Shown here: positions 53,346 through 62,858 of the stretch, one piece after another
Layout: each line of letters opens with the position of its first letter
How positions within the stretch are numbered: the stretch's first letter is position 1
DNA from: SHAN690 sp041391765
GTDB lineage: Bacteria > Bacteroidota > Bacteroidia > Flavobacteriales_G > Salibacteraceae
Assembly: GCA_041391765.1 (NCBI GenBank)
Contig: JAWKNJ010000029.1
Span: 1-64,000, forward strand
DNA: 64,000 bases
Direction of reading: 5' to 3'
Program-made: the position numbers and the translations under genes
The notes under the pieces: model-generated
The model's database searches: none
Told to the model about the DNA's origin: nothing
The model's input: only the letters and a program-made list of their open reading frames with translations

Positions 53346-54824
53346 TTATCGACTTGTATAGTTTGGGGCTTCCCGTGTGATGGCAACATCATGTGGATGG
53401 CTTTCACGCACCCCGGCTGCTGTGATTCGAATGAACTCGGCAGTTTCCTGAAGGGTTGCGATGTCTTTTGAACCACAATATCCCATTCCAGCTCTCAGAC
53501 CTCCGATCATTTGGTAAAGAATTTCATTGAGCTTGCCTTTGAATGGAACGCGACCTGAAATCCCTTCAGGTACTAGTTTCTTAATATCATCTTCCACATC
53601 TTGGAAGTATCTGTCCTTTGAACCTTTTTGCATGGCTTCAATGCTTCCCATCCCGCGGTAACTTTTGAACCTTCTTCCTTCGTAGATGATAGTCTCCCCG
53701 GGAGACTCTTCCACACCCGCAAACATAGATCCTGCCATGATGCATGATGCACCTGCAGCCAAGGCTTTGACTATGTCACCAGAAAACCGGATTCCCCCGT
53801 CTCCGATAACGGGAATGCCTGATCCTTTAAGTGCATTGGCCACATCCATAATGGCAGAAAGCTGAGGAACCCCAACTCCAGCAATTACTCGAGTTGTGCA
53901 AATTGATCCAGGACCAATGCCCACTTTAATAGCATCCGCTCCGGCCTCTTTCAAAGCAATAGCCGCCTCTGGAGTGGCTATATTTCCAACAACAATGTCG
54001 ATTTTCTTTTCAGCGTATTTCTTCTTAGCCTCTTTAAGGATTTCAATAACCCCCTTTGAATGACCATGAGCCGTGTCAATTATGATGGCATCAACACCAG
54101 CCGCAATCAAAGCGTCCATACGATCGAAAGTGTCAGCCGTGACTCCAACTGCAGCCGCCACGCGCAATCGACCGAAGTCATCTTTGCACGCATTCGGACG
54201 GATTTTCGATTTGACAATGTCCTTGAATGTGATAAGTCCCACCAATTTATTATTGGAGTCAACAACAGGCAGTTTTTCAATCTTGTGTCGCTGCAATATC
54301 TCTTCCGCCTTCACTAAGTCGCTTCCATCTGACGTAGAAACGATGTTACCTGAAGTCATTACCTCGCTCAGGCTGCGCCCCATTGTCTTTTCAAAACGCA
54401 AATCGCGGTTGGTGACTATTCCCACCAAGTGCTGCATGTCATCCACAACGGGAATTCCTCCTATGCTATGCTCTTTCATCAAGGCAAGGGCATCCCCGAC
54501 TGTCTTATCCGCTGATATAGTTACAGGATCTTGAATCATTCCGCTCTCTGATCGCTTCACTCTTCGCACTTCGGCTGCCTGGGCTTCGATGCTCATGTTT
54601 TTATGTAGAACACCTATTCCGCCTTCCTGAGCCAATGCAATCGCTAGCTCGGATTCAGTGACTGTGTCCATAGCGGCTGACACAATTGGAGCACGCAACT
54701 CGATGTTGCGAGAAAACTTCGATGTGATTTCAACATTGCGCGGAAGCACCTCTGAATAGGCGGGAACCAGCAGTACATCATCAAATGTGAGCCCTTCTCG
54801 GATGTTTATTGAATTATTATTCAT
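53346..54824 (-). CDS. guaB: IMP dehydrogenase
   Basis: 492 residues, standard length. N-terminal GLTFDDVLLVPAYSEVLPRN, two CBS domains (~95-210, MKEHSIGGIPVVDDMQHLVG and RHKIEKLPVVDSNNKLVGLI), the catalytic loop with Cys in GIGPGSICTTRVIAGVGVPQ, and GDGGIRFSGDIVKALAAGAS and SYRGMGSIEAMQKGSKDRYF. It oxidises IMP to XMP with NAD+, the first committed step to GMP. A TATTTTTG box lies upstream at 54850-54857. The chaperone genes follow closely and may share its transcript. Confidence 0.96.
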   Translation of the reverse strand: MNNNSINIREGLTFDDVLLVPAYSEVLPRNVEITSKFSRNIELRAPIVSAAMDTVTESELAIALAQEGGIGVLHKNMSIEAQAAEVRRVKRSESGMIQDPVTISADKTVGDALALMKEHSIGGIPVVDDMQHLVGIVTNRDLRFEKTMGRSLSEVMTSGNIVSTSDGSDLVKAEEILQRHKIEKLPVVDSNNKLVGLITFKDIVKSKIRPNACKDDFGRLRVAAAVGVTADTFDRMDALIAAGVDAIIIDTAHGHSKGVIEILKEAKKKYAEKKIDIVVGNIATPEAAIALKEAGADAIKVGIGPGSICTTRVIAGVGVPQLSAIMDVANALKGSGIPVIGDGGIRFSGDIVKALAAGASCIMAGSMFAGVEESPGETIIYEGRRFKSYRGMGSIEAMQKGSKDRYFQDVEDDIKKLVPEGISGRVPFKGKLNEILYQMIGGLRAGMGYCGSKDIATLQETAEFIRITAAGVRESHPHDVAITREAPNYTSR

Positions 54825-54849
54825 GCGCAGTCGTTCTTAAAAAATTGCG

Positions 54850-54857
54850 CAAAAATA
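54850..54857 (-). promoter_or_regulatory. -7 promoter box of guaB
   Basis: TATTTTTG, exact TAnnTTTG match, 25 nt upstream of the ATG. A TTAAGAG/CTCTTAA inverted repeat (54872-54893) lies just upstream. Confidence 0.5.
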
Positions 54858-54915
54858 ACAGTTGATGTCGGTTAAGAGCCGATTGACTCTTAATGGATTG
54901 TTAACACTTCAAATC

Positions 54916-56979
54916 CTAGCGGATCAACATCACTTTTCCTGAAAAATGAACAGACTCATTTCGAGCATTTTTCATATTCAAATCATAGACATAAGTAGCC
55001 GTTGGCATACCCTGCCCATCCCAGCCTTCAAAGGCATTTGAAGTACCAAATACAAATGATCCCGTTCGATCGTAAATGCTCAAATTGTAATCATAGATGT
55101 CTACAAAATTCACATCAGGCAAGAAAACATCATTCACTCCGTCATCATCCGGTGTAAATGCATTCGGAATAAAAACCAGTGGATTATAAGTGGTACAGAA
55201 CAAATTTGATTTCGACTCCAAATTTGGATTTACCAGTGTTGAGGCAATAACGTAGTAACATACGTCACCGCCAACTAGAGATAAATTAAAAATGGTATCG
55301 TTAAAAGTCAAGTAGTGAGGAGAATCCAATAGCGTATCAATTTGTGATTGGTTTGTAACCCGCAAAAGCGAATACTCAACTGAGTTTCCTCCAACTTCAT
55401 CAAAACCCTCATAAGCCGTCCACTCCAGTTCATTGTATAAATCTTCCTCATGTTTAAATCCCGTTATAAACATGCTTTTGGCAACATTCGTTGACGCTAT
55501 GGAATCTTCACAATAATCATATCCGACTACCCAATAGAAGAAATCAGTTTGATCTGCACGTCCCGATGGATCTTCAAGAAGAAAGTTTGACTCACCACTC
55601 TCATCCATAAATGCCACTTCTTGAAATCCGCTATTCTCATAAGAAGATCGAAACAAGCCATACCTAATCACTTCATTCGTAGTGTCAATCTGCACATGAA
55701 TTTGATTATTCCCTGAGTTATGATCATTGGTAATTGATGAAATATCAAATAGATCAGGTATGTCTGAAGCACTCACCTTTAACCTAAATACATTGCTCAA
55801 CGCGCTCACGCCCAGTGAATCATCATGCGCTACAATCACATAATCATATCTACTTCCCTTGATCAACCCGGAATCCAAAAACACACTATCGCCAGCAGCC
55901 AATTTCACCACAAGCTGTGAAGCTCCATTGTTGATTTTCCTGAACACTTGGTATGACGAGGTTTTCCTTACTCCCACTGGGGTTGAATCAGTTGGCATGT
56001 TCCATTTCAATCCAATCTTGCCCTGACAACGATCAAAGTAGGTCGTATCAACAAACAAGGTTGCAAAACGCAAGTCATCGGCCGCTTGATTATACCACTT
56101 AGATCCGGTTGAATCGAAACAACTATCAAATGCAGCCACTGAAAGTGTTTCAGATTGCACTACTGGGTTGATTCCACCTTTTGAAAACTCACTACTTAAT
56201 ATATTCCCTCCAAAAACCGTATCCGCGATAATGTTGGTTTTGGTTAAAAAGTAGTTGAGCTGATAGCCATATACATCACTTGAGGCACTTTTTTCCCAGC
56301 CTAGTTCAACGATCCCTGTTGCCGTGTCAACGCTCGCAAAAGTAAGGTTACTTATTTCTGGAGGAGTATTATCCTCTACTAGCACCGTTGGTGAGTTCGA
56401 TCGGCTTTTACAGCCGCCAATCCCTGAAATTTCAACATTGTAACGGACGTTGCCTTTGCAAACACCGGGATCATCGGTATGGGTGTTTGCAGGTATTTTT
56501 TTCGCTCCTACCAGTTCCCAGCCGGATCCATCAATATTGTGATAAACAGTATATATCGAATCGGGGCTGGGGAGTGGAGTAGGCGTCCAAGTCACATCTA
56601 CCTCACGACCAGCAACTTCTAAAGAAACCATTATTGGCGAAACAATAGCAGACGGAACACTCACTTCCAACCCGCCATTAGAGATGGTGACAATGTAAAA
56701 GCTTGAGGAACCATTAAAGTTGCCAATTACCGTAGCAAACAAACTATCGATATCATTGATTTCCGATACAACCGTATAAGTACCTCCTGAACCATCGCGA
56801 TAATAGATTTTGTAACTATAAAATGAATTAGTAGGGTCCGCAGGACTGTCCCAATATAAAGTGGCATTCCCATTATCATCCAAGGAAATACAACGAAGAA
56901 TGGGAGGTGCCAATGCAGCCAAAACAGAAAGCTGACTAGCGACCAAAAACATGGCGAACAGATATCGAATCAAAGCCAA
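54916..56979 (-). CDS. T9SS type B cargo protein with fibronectin-III-like repeats
   Basis: 687 residues. Signal peptide LFAMFLVASQLSVLAALAPP. About six FnIII-like modules are visible (NATLYWDSPADPTNSFYSYK, VDVTWTPTPLPSPDSIYTVY, IVELGWEKSASSDVYGYQLN, KIGLKWNMPTDSTPVGVRKT). The C-terminal ~90 residues are a CHU_C sorting domain (FIPNAFTPDDDGVNDVFLPD, YNLSIYDRTGSFVFG, YVYDLNMKNA, FSGKVMLIR). The start reads as TTG at 56979 or ATG at 56952. A TAATTTTG box at 56990-56997 leaves almost no leader for the TTG. Surface protein; ligand unknown. Confidence 0.88.
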   Translation of the reverse strand: MALIRYLFAMFLVASQLSVLAALAPPILRCISLDDNGNATLYWDSPADPTNSFYSYKIYYRDGSGGTYTVVSEINDIDSLFATVIGNFNGSSSFYIVTISNGGLEVSVPSAIVSPIMVSLEVAGREVDVTWTPTPLPSPDSIYTVYHNIDGSGWELVGAKKIPANTHTDDPGVCKGNVRYNVEISGIGGCKSRSNSPTVLVEDNTPPEISNLTFASVDTATGIVELGWEKSASSDVYGYQLNYFLTKTNIIADTVFGGNILSSEFSKGGINPVVQSETLSVAAFDSCFDSTGSKWYNQAADDLRFATLFVDTTYFDRCQGKIGLKWNMPTDSTPVGVRKTSSYQVFRKINNGASQLVVKLAAGDSVFLDSGLIKGSRYDYVIVAHDDSLGVSALSNVFRLKVSASDIPDLFDISSITNDHNSGNNQIHVQIDTTNEVIRYGLFRSSYENSGFQEVAFMDESGESNFLLEDPSGRADQTDFFYWVVGYDYCEDSIASTNVAKSMFITGFKHEEDLYNELEWTAYEGFDEVGGNSVEYSLLRVTNQSQIDTLLDSPHYLTFNDTIFNLSLVGGDVCYYVIASTLVNPNLESKSNLFCTTYNPLVFIPNAFTPDDDGVNDVFLPDVNFVDIYDYNLSIYDRTGSFVFGTSNAFEGWDGQGMPTATYVYDLNMKNARNESVHFSGKVMLIR

Positions 56980-56989
56980 TTTGATGTTG

Positions 56990-56997
56990 CAAAATTA
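56990..56997 (-). promoter_or_regulatory. -7 promoter box of the 54916-56979 gene
   Basis: TAATTTTG, exact TAnnTTTG match, 10 nt before the TTG at 56979. Confidence 0.5.
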
Positions 56998-57082
56998 AGC
57001 GGATAACACTCCGGTTTGAATGTGTTGATGTAACGTTAAAATGAGGAATCTATTTTCAATGTCGATCCGATTAGAGATTTTT

Positions 57083-57090
57083 TACTTTTG
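57083..57090 (+). promoter_or_regulatory. -7 promoter box of the DUF6089 gene
   Basis: TACTTTTG, exact TAnnTTTG match, 11 nt before the ATG at 57102. Confidence 0.55.
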
Positions 57091-57101
57091 TCGCTCGGTT
57101 T

Positions 57102-58022
57102 ATGCTACGAGCGACCCTATTATACACCTGCCTTACCACAGCCCTTTTACTAAGTCACAGCAGTAAAGGGCAGTATGCCTTGGACGCAGGTTTCAACCTT
57201 GGGTTCGCTAATTACTTAGGTGAAATTGGAGGAGGAGCGGGCCCTGCTCGCGATTGGATTTTTGATTTGAAACTAGATCAAACAAGATGGAATCCAGGTG
57301 GCTTCGTTCGTTACCGATTGGATTACAATTTCGCAATTGCTGCTTCGTTGAACTTTGCTCGACTTCAGGCTGCGGATAGTTTATCTGAAAATCCGAATCG
57401 GTTCACACGCAATCTTCACTTCAGAAATGATATAGTCGAATTAGCAACAACTGCCGAATATTATTTCTTCAGCCAACCTGATGTTGGACGCACTGGACGT
57501 TACCTTTTAGATTTCAAAGCGTATGTTTTCGCGGGGATTGGAATGTTTTATAATAATCCCAAAGCTAATTTAAATGGTCAATGGATTGCCTTACAACCCC
57601 TGAAAACTGAAGGTCAATCAAAGCCATATAGCAAGATGCAGGCATGTATACCATTAGGCATCGGATTGTTTTACACTTTCTCGCGAGTCCATCGCTTTGG
57701 ATGGAACCTAAGTTGGCGATATACGTTCACTGATTACATTGATGATATTAGTGGTCAATATCCGGATCCAGCAACACTGGATGGTAATGCGCTTCTTTTA
57801 TCAAATAGAACTTCTGAAGTTGCGAATGATCCTTTAGCAGTAGATTTAGCACAATATTATGTCAAGGGTGGGGTTCGTGGAAATCCAGATTCTAAGGATT
57901 CCTACTTATTGATGTCGTTCACATATTCATACGTCTTCCGCGGATCATCCAAATCATTTGGACATCGTAAGAATTACCTCTACGGTCGCAAGCGTGGTCG
58001 TGCGGGAAGGGCCCGATTCTAG
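57102..58022 (+). CDS. DUF6089 outer-membrane beta-barrel protein
   Basis: 306 residues. Signal peptide LLYTCLTTALLLSHSSKG. The family start is clear: YALDAGFNLGFANYLGEIGG, FVRYRLDYNFAIAASLNFAR, RNDIVELATTAEYYFFS, AYVFAGIGMFYNNPKANLNG and WNLSWRYTFTDYIDDISG. It is one of the barrels regularly seen in Bacteroidota genomes. The C-terminal tail after the last strand is basic (RKNYLYGRKRGRAGRARF), odd for a barrel end; it is probably cytoplasm-independent and facing the periplasm. Followed 43 nt later by a small exported protein, same strand. Confidence 0.88.
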   Translation: MLRATLLYTCLTTALLLSHSSKGQYALDAGFNLGFANYLGEIGGGAGPARDWIFDLKLDQTRWNPGGFVRYRLDYNFAIAASLNFARLQAADSLSENPNRFTRNLHFRNDIVELATTAEYYFFSQPDVGRTGRYLLDFKAYVFAGIGMFYNNPKANLNGQWIALQPLKTEGQSKPYSKMQACIPLGIGLFYTFSRVHRFGWNLSWRYTFTDYIDDISGQYPDPATLDGNALLLSNRTSEVANDPLAVDLAQYYVKGGVRGNPDSKDSYLLMSFTYSYVFRGSSKSFGHRKNYLYGRKRGRAGRARF

Positions 58023-58065
58023 TTTTCCTTCAATTTCGTTTTATATTCATCGCAAATTATTTGTT

Positions 58066-58587
58066 ATGAAATCACTTTGCTTAGTCGCGTTGCTATTCCT
58101 CGTTTCATCTATTGGATATTCTCAGGAATTCGATTCTGACGCATTCAAGGGTGATATACAAACACTTTATTTGAGTTCTACTCGAAGTTTTAAGGGGATG
58201 AAAAAAGAAGAATCAACGGTTAACGACAATGGTGATACAGAGTACGAAACTGAACTTTGCATTCACGGTGCTAATAGATGTTTCATAACGGTGGATGATG
58301 AAAAGAGCCACACCTATACCGCACAACTAACCTTTAAAAATGTTTTAAAGCCAATGGATAAAATGGAGGAAATCATTGGCTTGGTTAATGAAATTACGAG
58401 CCAGTATGGACTCGCTAGGGGAAAGACTACCGACATAAAATACAAGGGATATCAAAAACATACCCTCGAATTTCCTTCCGATAACATCAACGAAATGGGA
58501 AGGAGGCCTACGCTGGGAGTAGGAATGCTGAAGGACGGTAACCCTATGGAAATCGAGATCACTATTACTGAGCCGCTCTGGAAATAG
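58066..58587 (+). CDS. Small exported protein, unknown function
   Basis: 173 residues from ATG 58066. Signal peptide KSLCLVALLFLVSSIGYSQ. The mature part is alpha/beta with no recognised family: FKGDIQTLYLSSTRSFKGMK, TELCIHGANRCFITVDDEKS, LTFKNVLKPMDKMEEIIGLV and MLKDGNPMEIEITITEP. Two Cys (ELCIHGANRC) could form a disulfide. The open frame extends upstream to 57958 across the DUF6089 end, which is unlikely. It ends 1 nt from the convergent glycosyltransferase. Probably cotranscribed with DUF6089. Confidence 0.7.
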   Translation: MKSLCLVALLFLVSSIGYSQEFDSDAFKGDIQTLYLSSTRSFKGMKKEESTVNDNGDTEYETELCIHGANRCFITVDDEKSHTYTAQLTFKNVLKPMDKMEEIIGLVNEITSQYGLARGKTTDIKYKGYQKHTLEFPSDNINEMGRRPTLGVGMLKDGNPMEIEITITEPLWK

Positions 58588-58588
58588 G

Positions 58589-59335
58589 CTATTGCCAATA
58601 CTGAGATATCTTTGAGAGAGGTTTCAACCAACGAGTAAGAAAGAATGGCTTATAGCCATTGATCTTCCAAGCCTTTGCATCTTCTTGATTAGCAAGCCAT
58701 CGATTTTTTATAGATTGATTGCTTGCGCCCCCTACCCTCATCTTTACTAAAACCATTGGGAGATAGCACGATTTGAGTTTATGCTTTAGCAGCATTCGCA
58801 GCATTAGCTCGTAGTCGGCCGAAATCCGAAAATTAGTGTTATAAACTCCATACTTCGTGTAGGCATCCTTCCTCAGATAAAAAGTTGGATGAGCGGGCAT
58901 CCATCCCATTCTGAATAAATTCTCTCTGTAAGGTTTTGATTTCCAACTGCGCACCATCCTATTTACGTCATCACGATCCACATACTGCAAATCGCCATAA
59001 ACGGCATCTACCTCTTTATTCACAAATGCTCTTGCAACACTGGAAATCACGTTAGAATCGGCCAAGAAATCATCAGAATGAATAAAGCCTATGACTTCTC
59101 CGGTGGCCATTTGAATTCCCTTATTCAGGGCATCGTAAATTCCTTTATCAGGTTCTGTGATCCAATTTGAAATAATATCAGAATTGGAAAGAATGAGTCC
59201 AATGGTTTCATCGGTCGAACCGCCATCAACAACTAGGTACTCTAGATCGCTATGGTCCTGTTTCCTGACGGAATCAAATGTGGACTGCACGGTTGAAGCA
59301 CTGTTAAATGTTGATGTGATGAGCGATATCTTCAT
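58589..59335 (-). CDS. Glycosyltransferase family 2
   Basis: 248 residues. GT-A fold: MKISLITSTFNSASTVQSTF, LVVDGGSTDETIGL, ITEPDKGIYDALNKGIQMAT, the metal-binding DXD-like GFIHSDDFLADSN, and RMGWMPAHPTFYLRKDAYTK (WcaA/colanic-type). It uses a nucleotide sugar to extend a glycan on the cytoplasmic face. The start overlaps the acyltransferase stop by 4 nt (ATGA). Last gene of the surface-polysaccharide cluster within the window. Confidence 0.9.
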   Translation of the reverse strand: MKISLITSTFNSASTVQSTFDSVRKQDHSDLEYLVVDGGSTDETIGLILSNSDIISNWITEPDKGIYDALNKGIQMATGEVIGFIHSDDFLADSNVISSVARAFVNKEVDAVYGDLQYVDRDDVNRMVRSWKSKPYRENLFRMGWMPAHPTFYLRKDAYTKYGVYNTNFRISADYELMLRMLLKHKLKSCYLPMVLVKMRVGGASNQSIKNRWLANQEDAKAWKINGYKPFFLTRWLKPLSKISQYWQ

Positions 59336-59886
59336 CCTTCAATTCTCCTCTCTTTCACTTTTTGTGCTGGATTACCACGATAAATGCTCATTGGCTCCAA
59401 GTCAGTGGATGCAACAGAACCAACGGTCAACACAGCATGATCGCCTACTATAACCCCTTGGGTAACAATAGTTTTAGCTCCTATCCATGCGCCACATCCA
59501 ATCGAAATCGGCTTTAACAGCAAATCAAATGTTGACTTTGAATAATCATGATTGCCTGAAAGAACAAGCGCACCTTGCGAAATACATGCATTCGCCCCTA
59601 TGGATACAATGTCCAAGTTATCAATCCAAACGCCCTCCCCGATCCATGCGTAATCACCCACCTCCAATTTCCAAGGATATTTGATATTGACCTTAGGTTT
59701 AATCACGACACCCTTTCCGATCTTGGCTCCAAAAAGCCTCAGTATCGCACATTTCGTACTGTAGGGCAACAGTGCGTGGGAATTAATGAAGACAATGCTC
59801 GTCAAATACCAAAGCAATCGCTTTAAACCTCCAGCCCCCGGGTTATACCATCGGTTGTCGAACTTACTGAGATCGGTTTGCTGCAC
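59332..59886 (-). CDS. Hexapeptide O-acetyltransferase (WcaF-like)
   Basis: 184 residues. Left-handed beta-helix hexapeptide repeats: IGKGVVIKPKVNIKYPWKLE, IGEGVWIDNLDIVSIGANAC, ISQGALVLSGNHDY and GCGAWIGAKTIVTQGVIVGD, then SVASTDLEPMSIYRGNPAQK. The His in SGNHDY is the likely catalytic base. It closely resembles the 'putative colanic acid biosynthesis acetyltransferase' WcaF group. It adds acetyl groups to a surface polysaccharide or its precursor. Overlaps the GT4 gene upstream by 23 nt. Confidence 0.88.
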   Translation of the reverse strand: MQQTDLSKFDNRWYNPGAGGLKRLLWYLTSIVFINSHALLPYSTKCAILRLFGAKIGKGVVIKPKVNIKYPWKLEVGDYAWIGEGVWIDNLDIVSIGANACISQGALVLSGNHDYSKSTFDLLLKPISIGCGAWIGAKTIVTQGVIVGDHAVLTVGSVASTDLEPMSIYRGNPAQKVKERRIEG

Positions 59887-61006
59887 TGAAAAGGTTTAGG
59901 TATTGTTTGCGAATGTCGTCAAAGTCAAATTTACCGCGCACATATTCCATCGCCCTTCCCGACATTTGAGCATAGTTGGCATCTGAAATCTCGGTGGCTA
60001 ACTTGATGGTTTCCTTCCATCTTTCGGGGTCATCAAGTGATATGACCCAACCTGCACCAAACTTTTCCACATCATTCCAAGGGGTTTGATCGCTAATGAT
60101 CACGGGAGTTCCATGAGCTAGGGCCTCAATGATGGCATGGCCAAAGTTTTCTCCGGTCGTTGGAAAAATTCCATACCCAGCTTTAGAATACCAGTCCGTG
60201 AGTTCTGAGGGAGAAAGTGCCCCTCTGAACAGTATTTCTGCCTTCGCTTTACGCGTTGTTTCCTTACACAATTGAAAATAACTCTCATCATCCGAACTAC
60301 CAATCAGCTCTAAGGTCAAGGATTCTAAATCGCCTAATTGCTCGATCAAAAACAGCGTATTCTTCACCGGACTAATTCTAGCGACACTTAAAAACAAGTT
60401 ACGGTTCTTGGTGGAAAATGAAGTTCTATGATCTGAAACAGGCTCCGGAATGTTCCTTGCCAAAACAATTTGGGCTTTTGAAAACACCAATTTAATGGCC
60501 TGCTGTTCGGCTTCACTAGCTGCATGAAACAACACCTTGCGTTCTATGTCCAACATTCGATACACCGAAATTAGTATCCGCTTTTTTTCTGATTTCAACG
60601 CGATGGCATTAGCGTTAAGCATACCTCGTGCTGAAACAATGATTGAACACTTTTTATTAAGGGTTAATAAATATATCAGTGGAAGCGCATTGAAGACTGG
60701 AGAGTACACTCCGTTGAAAAACAAGGTCGTTGACTCGGGTGCATTTCTGATTTCAGCAAATACTGCGCTGAGGTACTTCTTGCTCAAGTACTTTACCTGA
60801 AAGTTGCTTTCATTGAGCCATTTATCTGCCTCCAACTCATAAGGTATTGAGTCCTCCCAATCAGTATTTCGCGTAAGTACACGAAAATCAAACTCACCAC
60901 ACATAAGCCGCACCATGTTGTAAACGGACTTAATCGGTCCACCGGCCTTGTATCCTGGCACAAACCAGTCAGTAAGAATCAGGATTTTTGGTTTAGTCGA
61001 CTCCAT
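59864..61006 (-). CDS. Glycosyltransferase family 4
   Basis: 380 residues, GT-B fold. N-terminal LILTDWFVPGYKAGGPIKSV (acceptor side), then KNRNLFLSVARISPVKNTLF, LELIGSSDDESYFQLCKET and the donor-binding EX7E region GYGIFPTTGENFGHAIIEAL, with HGTPVIISDQTPWNDVEKFG. Overlaps asnB-like upstream by 14 nt and WcaF-like downstream by 23 nt, so this is one translationally linked cluster. Confidence 0.92.
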   Translation of the reverse strand: MESTKPKILILTDWFVPGYKAGGPIKSVYNMVRLMCGEFDFRVLTRNTDWEDSIPYELEADKWLNESNFQVKYLSKKYLSAVFAEIRNAPESTTLFFNGVYSPVFNALPLIYLLTLNKKCSIIVSARGMLNANAIALKSEKKRILISVYRMLDIERKVLFHAASEAEQQAIKLVFSKAQIVLARNIPEPVSDHRTSFSTKNRNLFLSVARISPVKNTLFLIEQLGDLESLTLELIGSSDDESYFQLCKETTRKAKAEILFRGALSPSELTDWYSKAGYGIFPTTGENFGHAIIEALAHGTPVIISDQTPWNDVEKFGAGWVISLDDPERWKETIKLATEISDANYAQMSGRAMEYVRGKFDFDDIRKQYLNLFSAANRSQ

Positions 61007-62858
61007 GACGCTCCATCCAATCAGATAATACGACCAAGGGCCAGATTCGTGACCATGTCACATTGGGGTCTCCTTTCAAAAATTGTTGCCACAACTTATT
61101 CAGTGCCGGGGCATCAAAATAGGAACTAGCTGCTAAGCTCTCAAGTTTGGCCTCGGAAAAAGGGCGAAGTTCTTTTTTCATCCATTGCTCCCAAGGTAAG
61201 ACAAACCCCATCTTCGGACGGTTTACGACTTCATTTGGAAGCAGGTCATTGAAACTCTCAACCAACAATTTCTTTGGGGAATGGGGAAACTTTACGTCAT
61301 CCGCAATATGCATGGCATACTGCACAAGTTCATGATCCAAAAATGGAACACGAACTTCCAAGGCGTGAGCCATAGACATTTGATCCGTGTCCCTCAGCAA
61401 CACGTTTTGCATGTAAGAATTGATTTCAGCCACTCCTATTCTGCCTAACACTGGAAGTTGCGCAAATTCATCATACCGTTCCAACTCTAACACCATAGCT
61501 TTCACCGCGTTTTGAGTCAGTTTGGACCTACCAGTTAATTGTGCGATTTGAGGATCCAATAGGGCCTTTCGGAAAATAGGATACAAGTTTTCCAAATCAA
61601 AATAATCACTGGTCAAAATCTCGCGAGTCTTAAGTGAGGCGATGCCAGGCTTTGCGACAGCGATTGCACTCCCTAATAAACCGCGTATGCCTTTCGGAAA
61701 ACTCAGTATCCAGCTGCGATCTGCTATATATGGGATGCGTTTAAACACATCGTAACCCGCAAATAGTTCATCACCTCCCAAACCCGATAGCGCCATGGTG
61801 ATTCCCTGATTTTTAGTTTCCCGAGAAACAATCCATGTGTTGGGACCATCACCAGATGGATGATCTATTGCCGATAACGCTTCAGGCAGTGCTTCAAGAA
61901 AATCAGCGGGTTTTAGCCTGATTTCGTGGTGACTGGTATTCAACTTTTCAGCAATTGTTCGTGCGTACTTAGATTCGCTGAACTCGGATTCATCAAATGA
62001 AACATTAAACGTATCCACTTTCTGCCCAAGCTGTTCGGACATGATGGCCACGATCAAACTCGAATCAATACCTCCCGATAAAAAAGCTCCAAACGGAACA
62101 TCGGCAACGAGTCTTCGCTCTACTGCAATGGTGAGTTTTTCCCGTATGTTTCTTCGAATTACCTCGGGCTCGCGGTCAAAATGAAGTTTTTGCCACGGCT
62201 TCCAGTAATCAACCTTTTTTGTTTCGCTATCGGATATTTCAAGGTATGTTCCTGATTCGAGCATTTTCACGCCTTCTAAAATGGTATTTGGAGCATGCAC
62301 ACACTGGTAGCGTAAATAGTCAATCAAAGCCGAGTCATCCAATTTTGGCCGAACGAGCCCTGAGGCCAACAGTGACCGCACTTCCGATGAAAAAACAATG
62401 GAATGTCCCACACGCACGTAATAAAGTGGCTTAATTCCCAATCGATCTCGCACCAACCAGAGCTTTTCCTCATGTTCATCCCATAAAGCAAATGCAAACA
62501 TTCCATTAAATAGTTGCAGTGCTTTCACCCCCCACTCCATGAACGCAGCCAAAAGAACCTCTGTATCCGAATTCGTTTTGTAGGGATAGTCTGAAAGCTG
62601 GGCTTTCAATTCGCGATAGTTATATAGTTCACCGTTGTATACCAAGGTATAACGGCCATCTGGCGAGCGGAATGGCTGGTTGGAACCCCCTTGCAAATCA
62701 ATAATGCCAAGCCGCCTATGGCCTAACACTACATTTTTACCAAGGTATATACCCTCTGCATCCGGTCCGCGATGTGACAGTGCATCTATCATGGATTTCG
62801 CCTTAGTCTCCGGCTGATCAATACGCTCTAGTCCATAAATACCTGCTATTCCGCACAT
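60993..62858 (-). CDS. asnB: Asparagine synthase-like glutamine amidotransferase
   Basis: 621 residues. N-terminal glutaminase with catalytic Cys2 (MCGIAGIYGLERID), HRGPDAEGIYLGKNVVLGHR and YNGELYNYRELKAQL. The C-terminal ATP-pyrophosphatase part has the SGGxDSS loop (FLSGGIDSSLIVAIMSEQLG) and LSGLGGDELFAGYDVFKR. It uses glutamine to amidate a carboxylate. Within a polysaccharide cluster such enzymes often amidate sugar acids or are simply carried along; I infer a glycan role from context. The start abuts the GT gene stop (1-nt overlap). Confidence 0.9.
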   Translation of the reverse strand: MCGIAGIYGLERIDQPETKAKSMIDALSHRGPDAEGIYLGKNVVLGHRRLGIIDLQGGSNQPFRSPDGRYTLVYNGELYNYRELKAQLSDYPYKTNSDTEVLLAAFMEWGVKALQLFNGMFAFALWDEHEEKLWLVRDRLGIKPLYYVRVGHSIVFSSEVRSLLASGLVRPKLDDSALIDYLRYQCVHAPNTILEGVKMLESGTYLEISDSETKKVDYWKPWQKLHFDREPEVIRRNIREKLTIAVERRLVADVPFGAFLSGGIDSSLIVAIMSEQLGQKVDTFNVSFDESEFSESKYARTIAEKLNTSHHEIRLKPADFLEALPEALSAIDHPSGDGPNTWIVSRETKNQGITMALSGLGGDELFAGYDVFKRIPYIADRSWILSFPKGIRGLLGSAIAVAKPGIASLKTREILTSDYFDLENLYPIFRKALLDPQIAQLTGRSKLTQNAVKAMVLELERYDEFAQLPVLGRIGVAEINSYMQNVLLRDTDQMSMAHALEVRVPFLDHELVQYAMHIADDVKFPHSPKKLLVESFNDLLPNEVVNRPKMGFVLPWEQWMKKELRPFSEAKLESLAASSYFDAPALNKLWQQFLKGDPNVTWSRIWPLVVLSDWMERHGVD

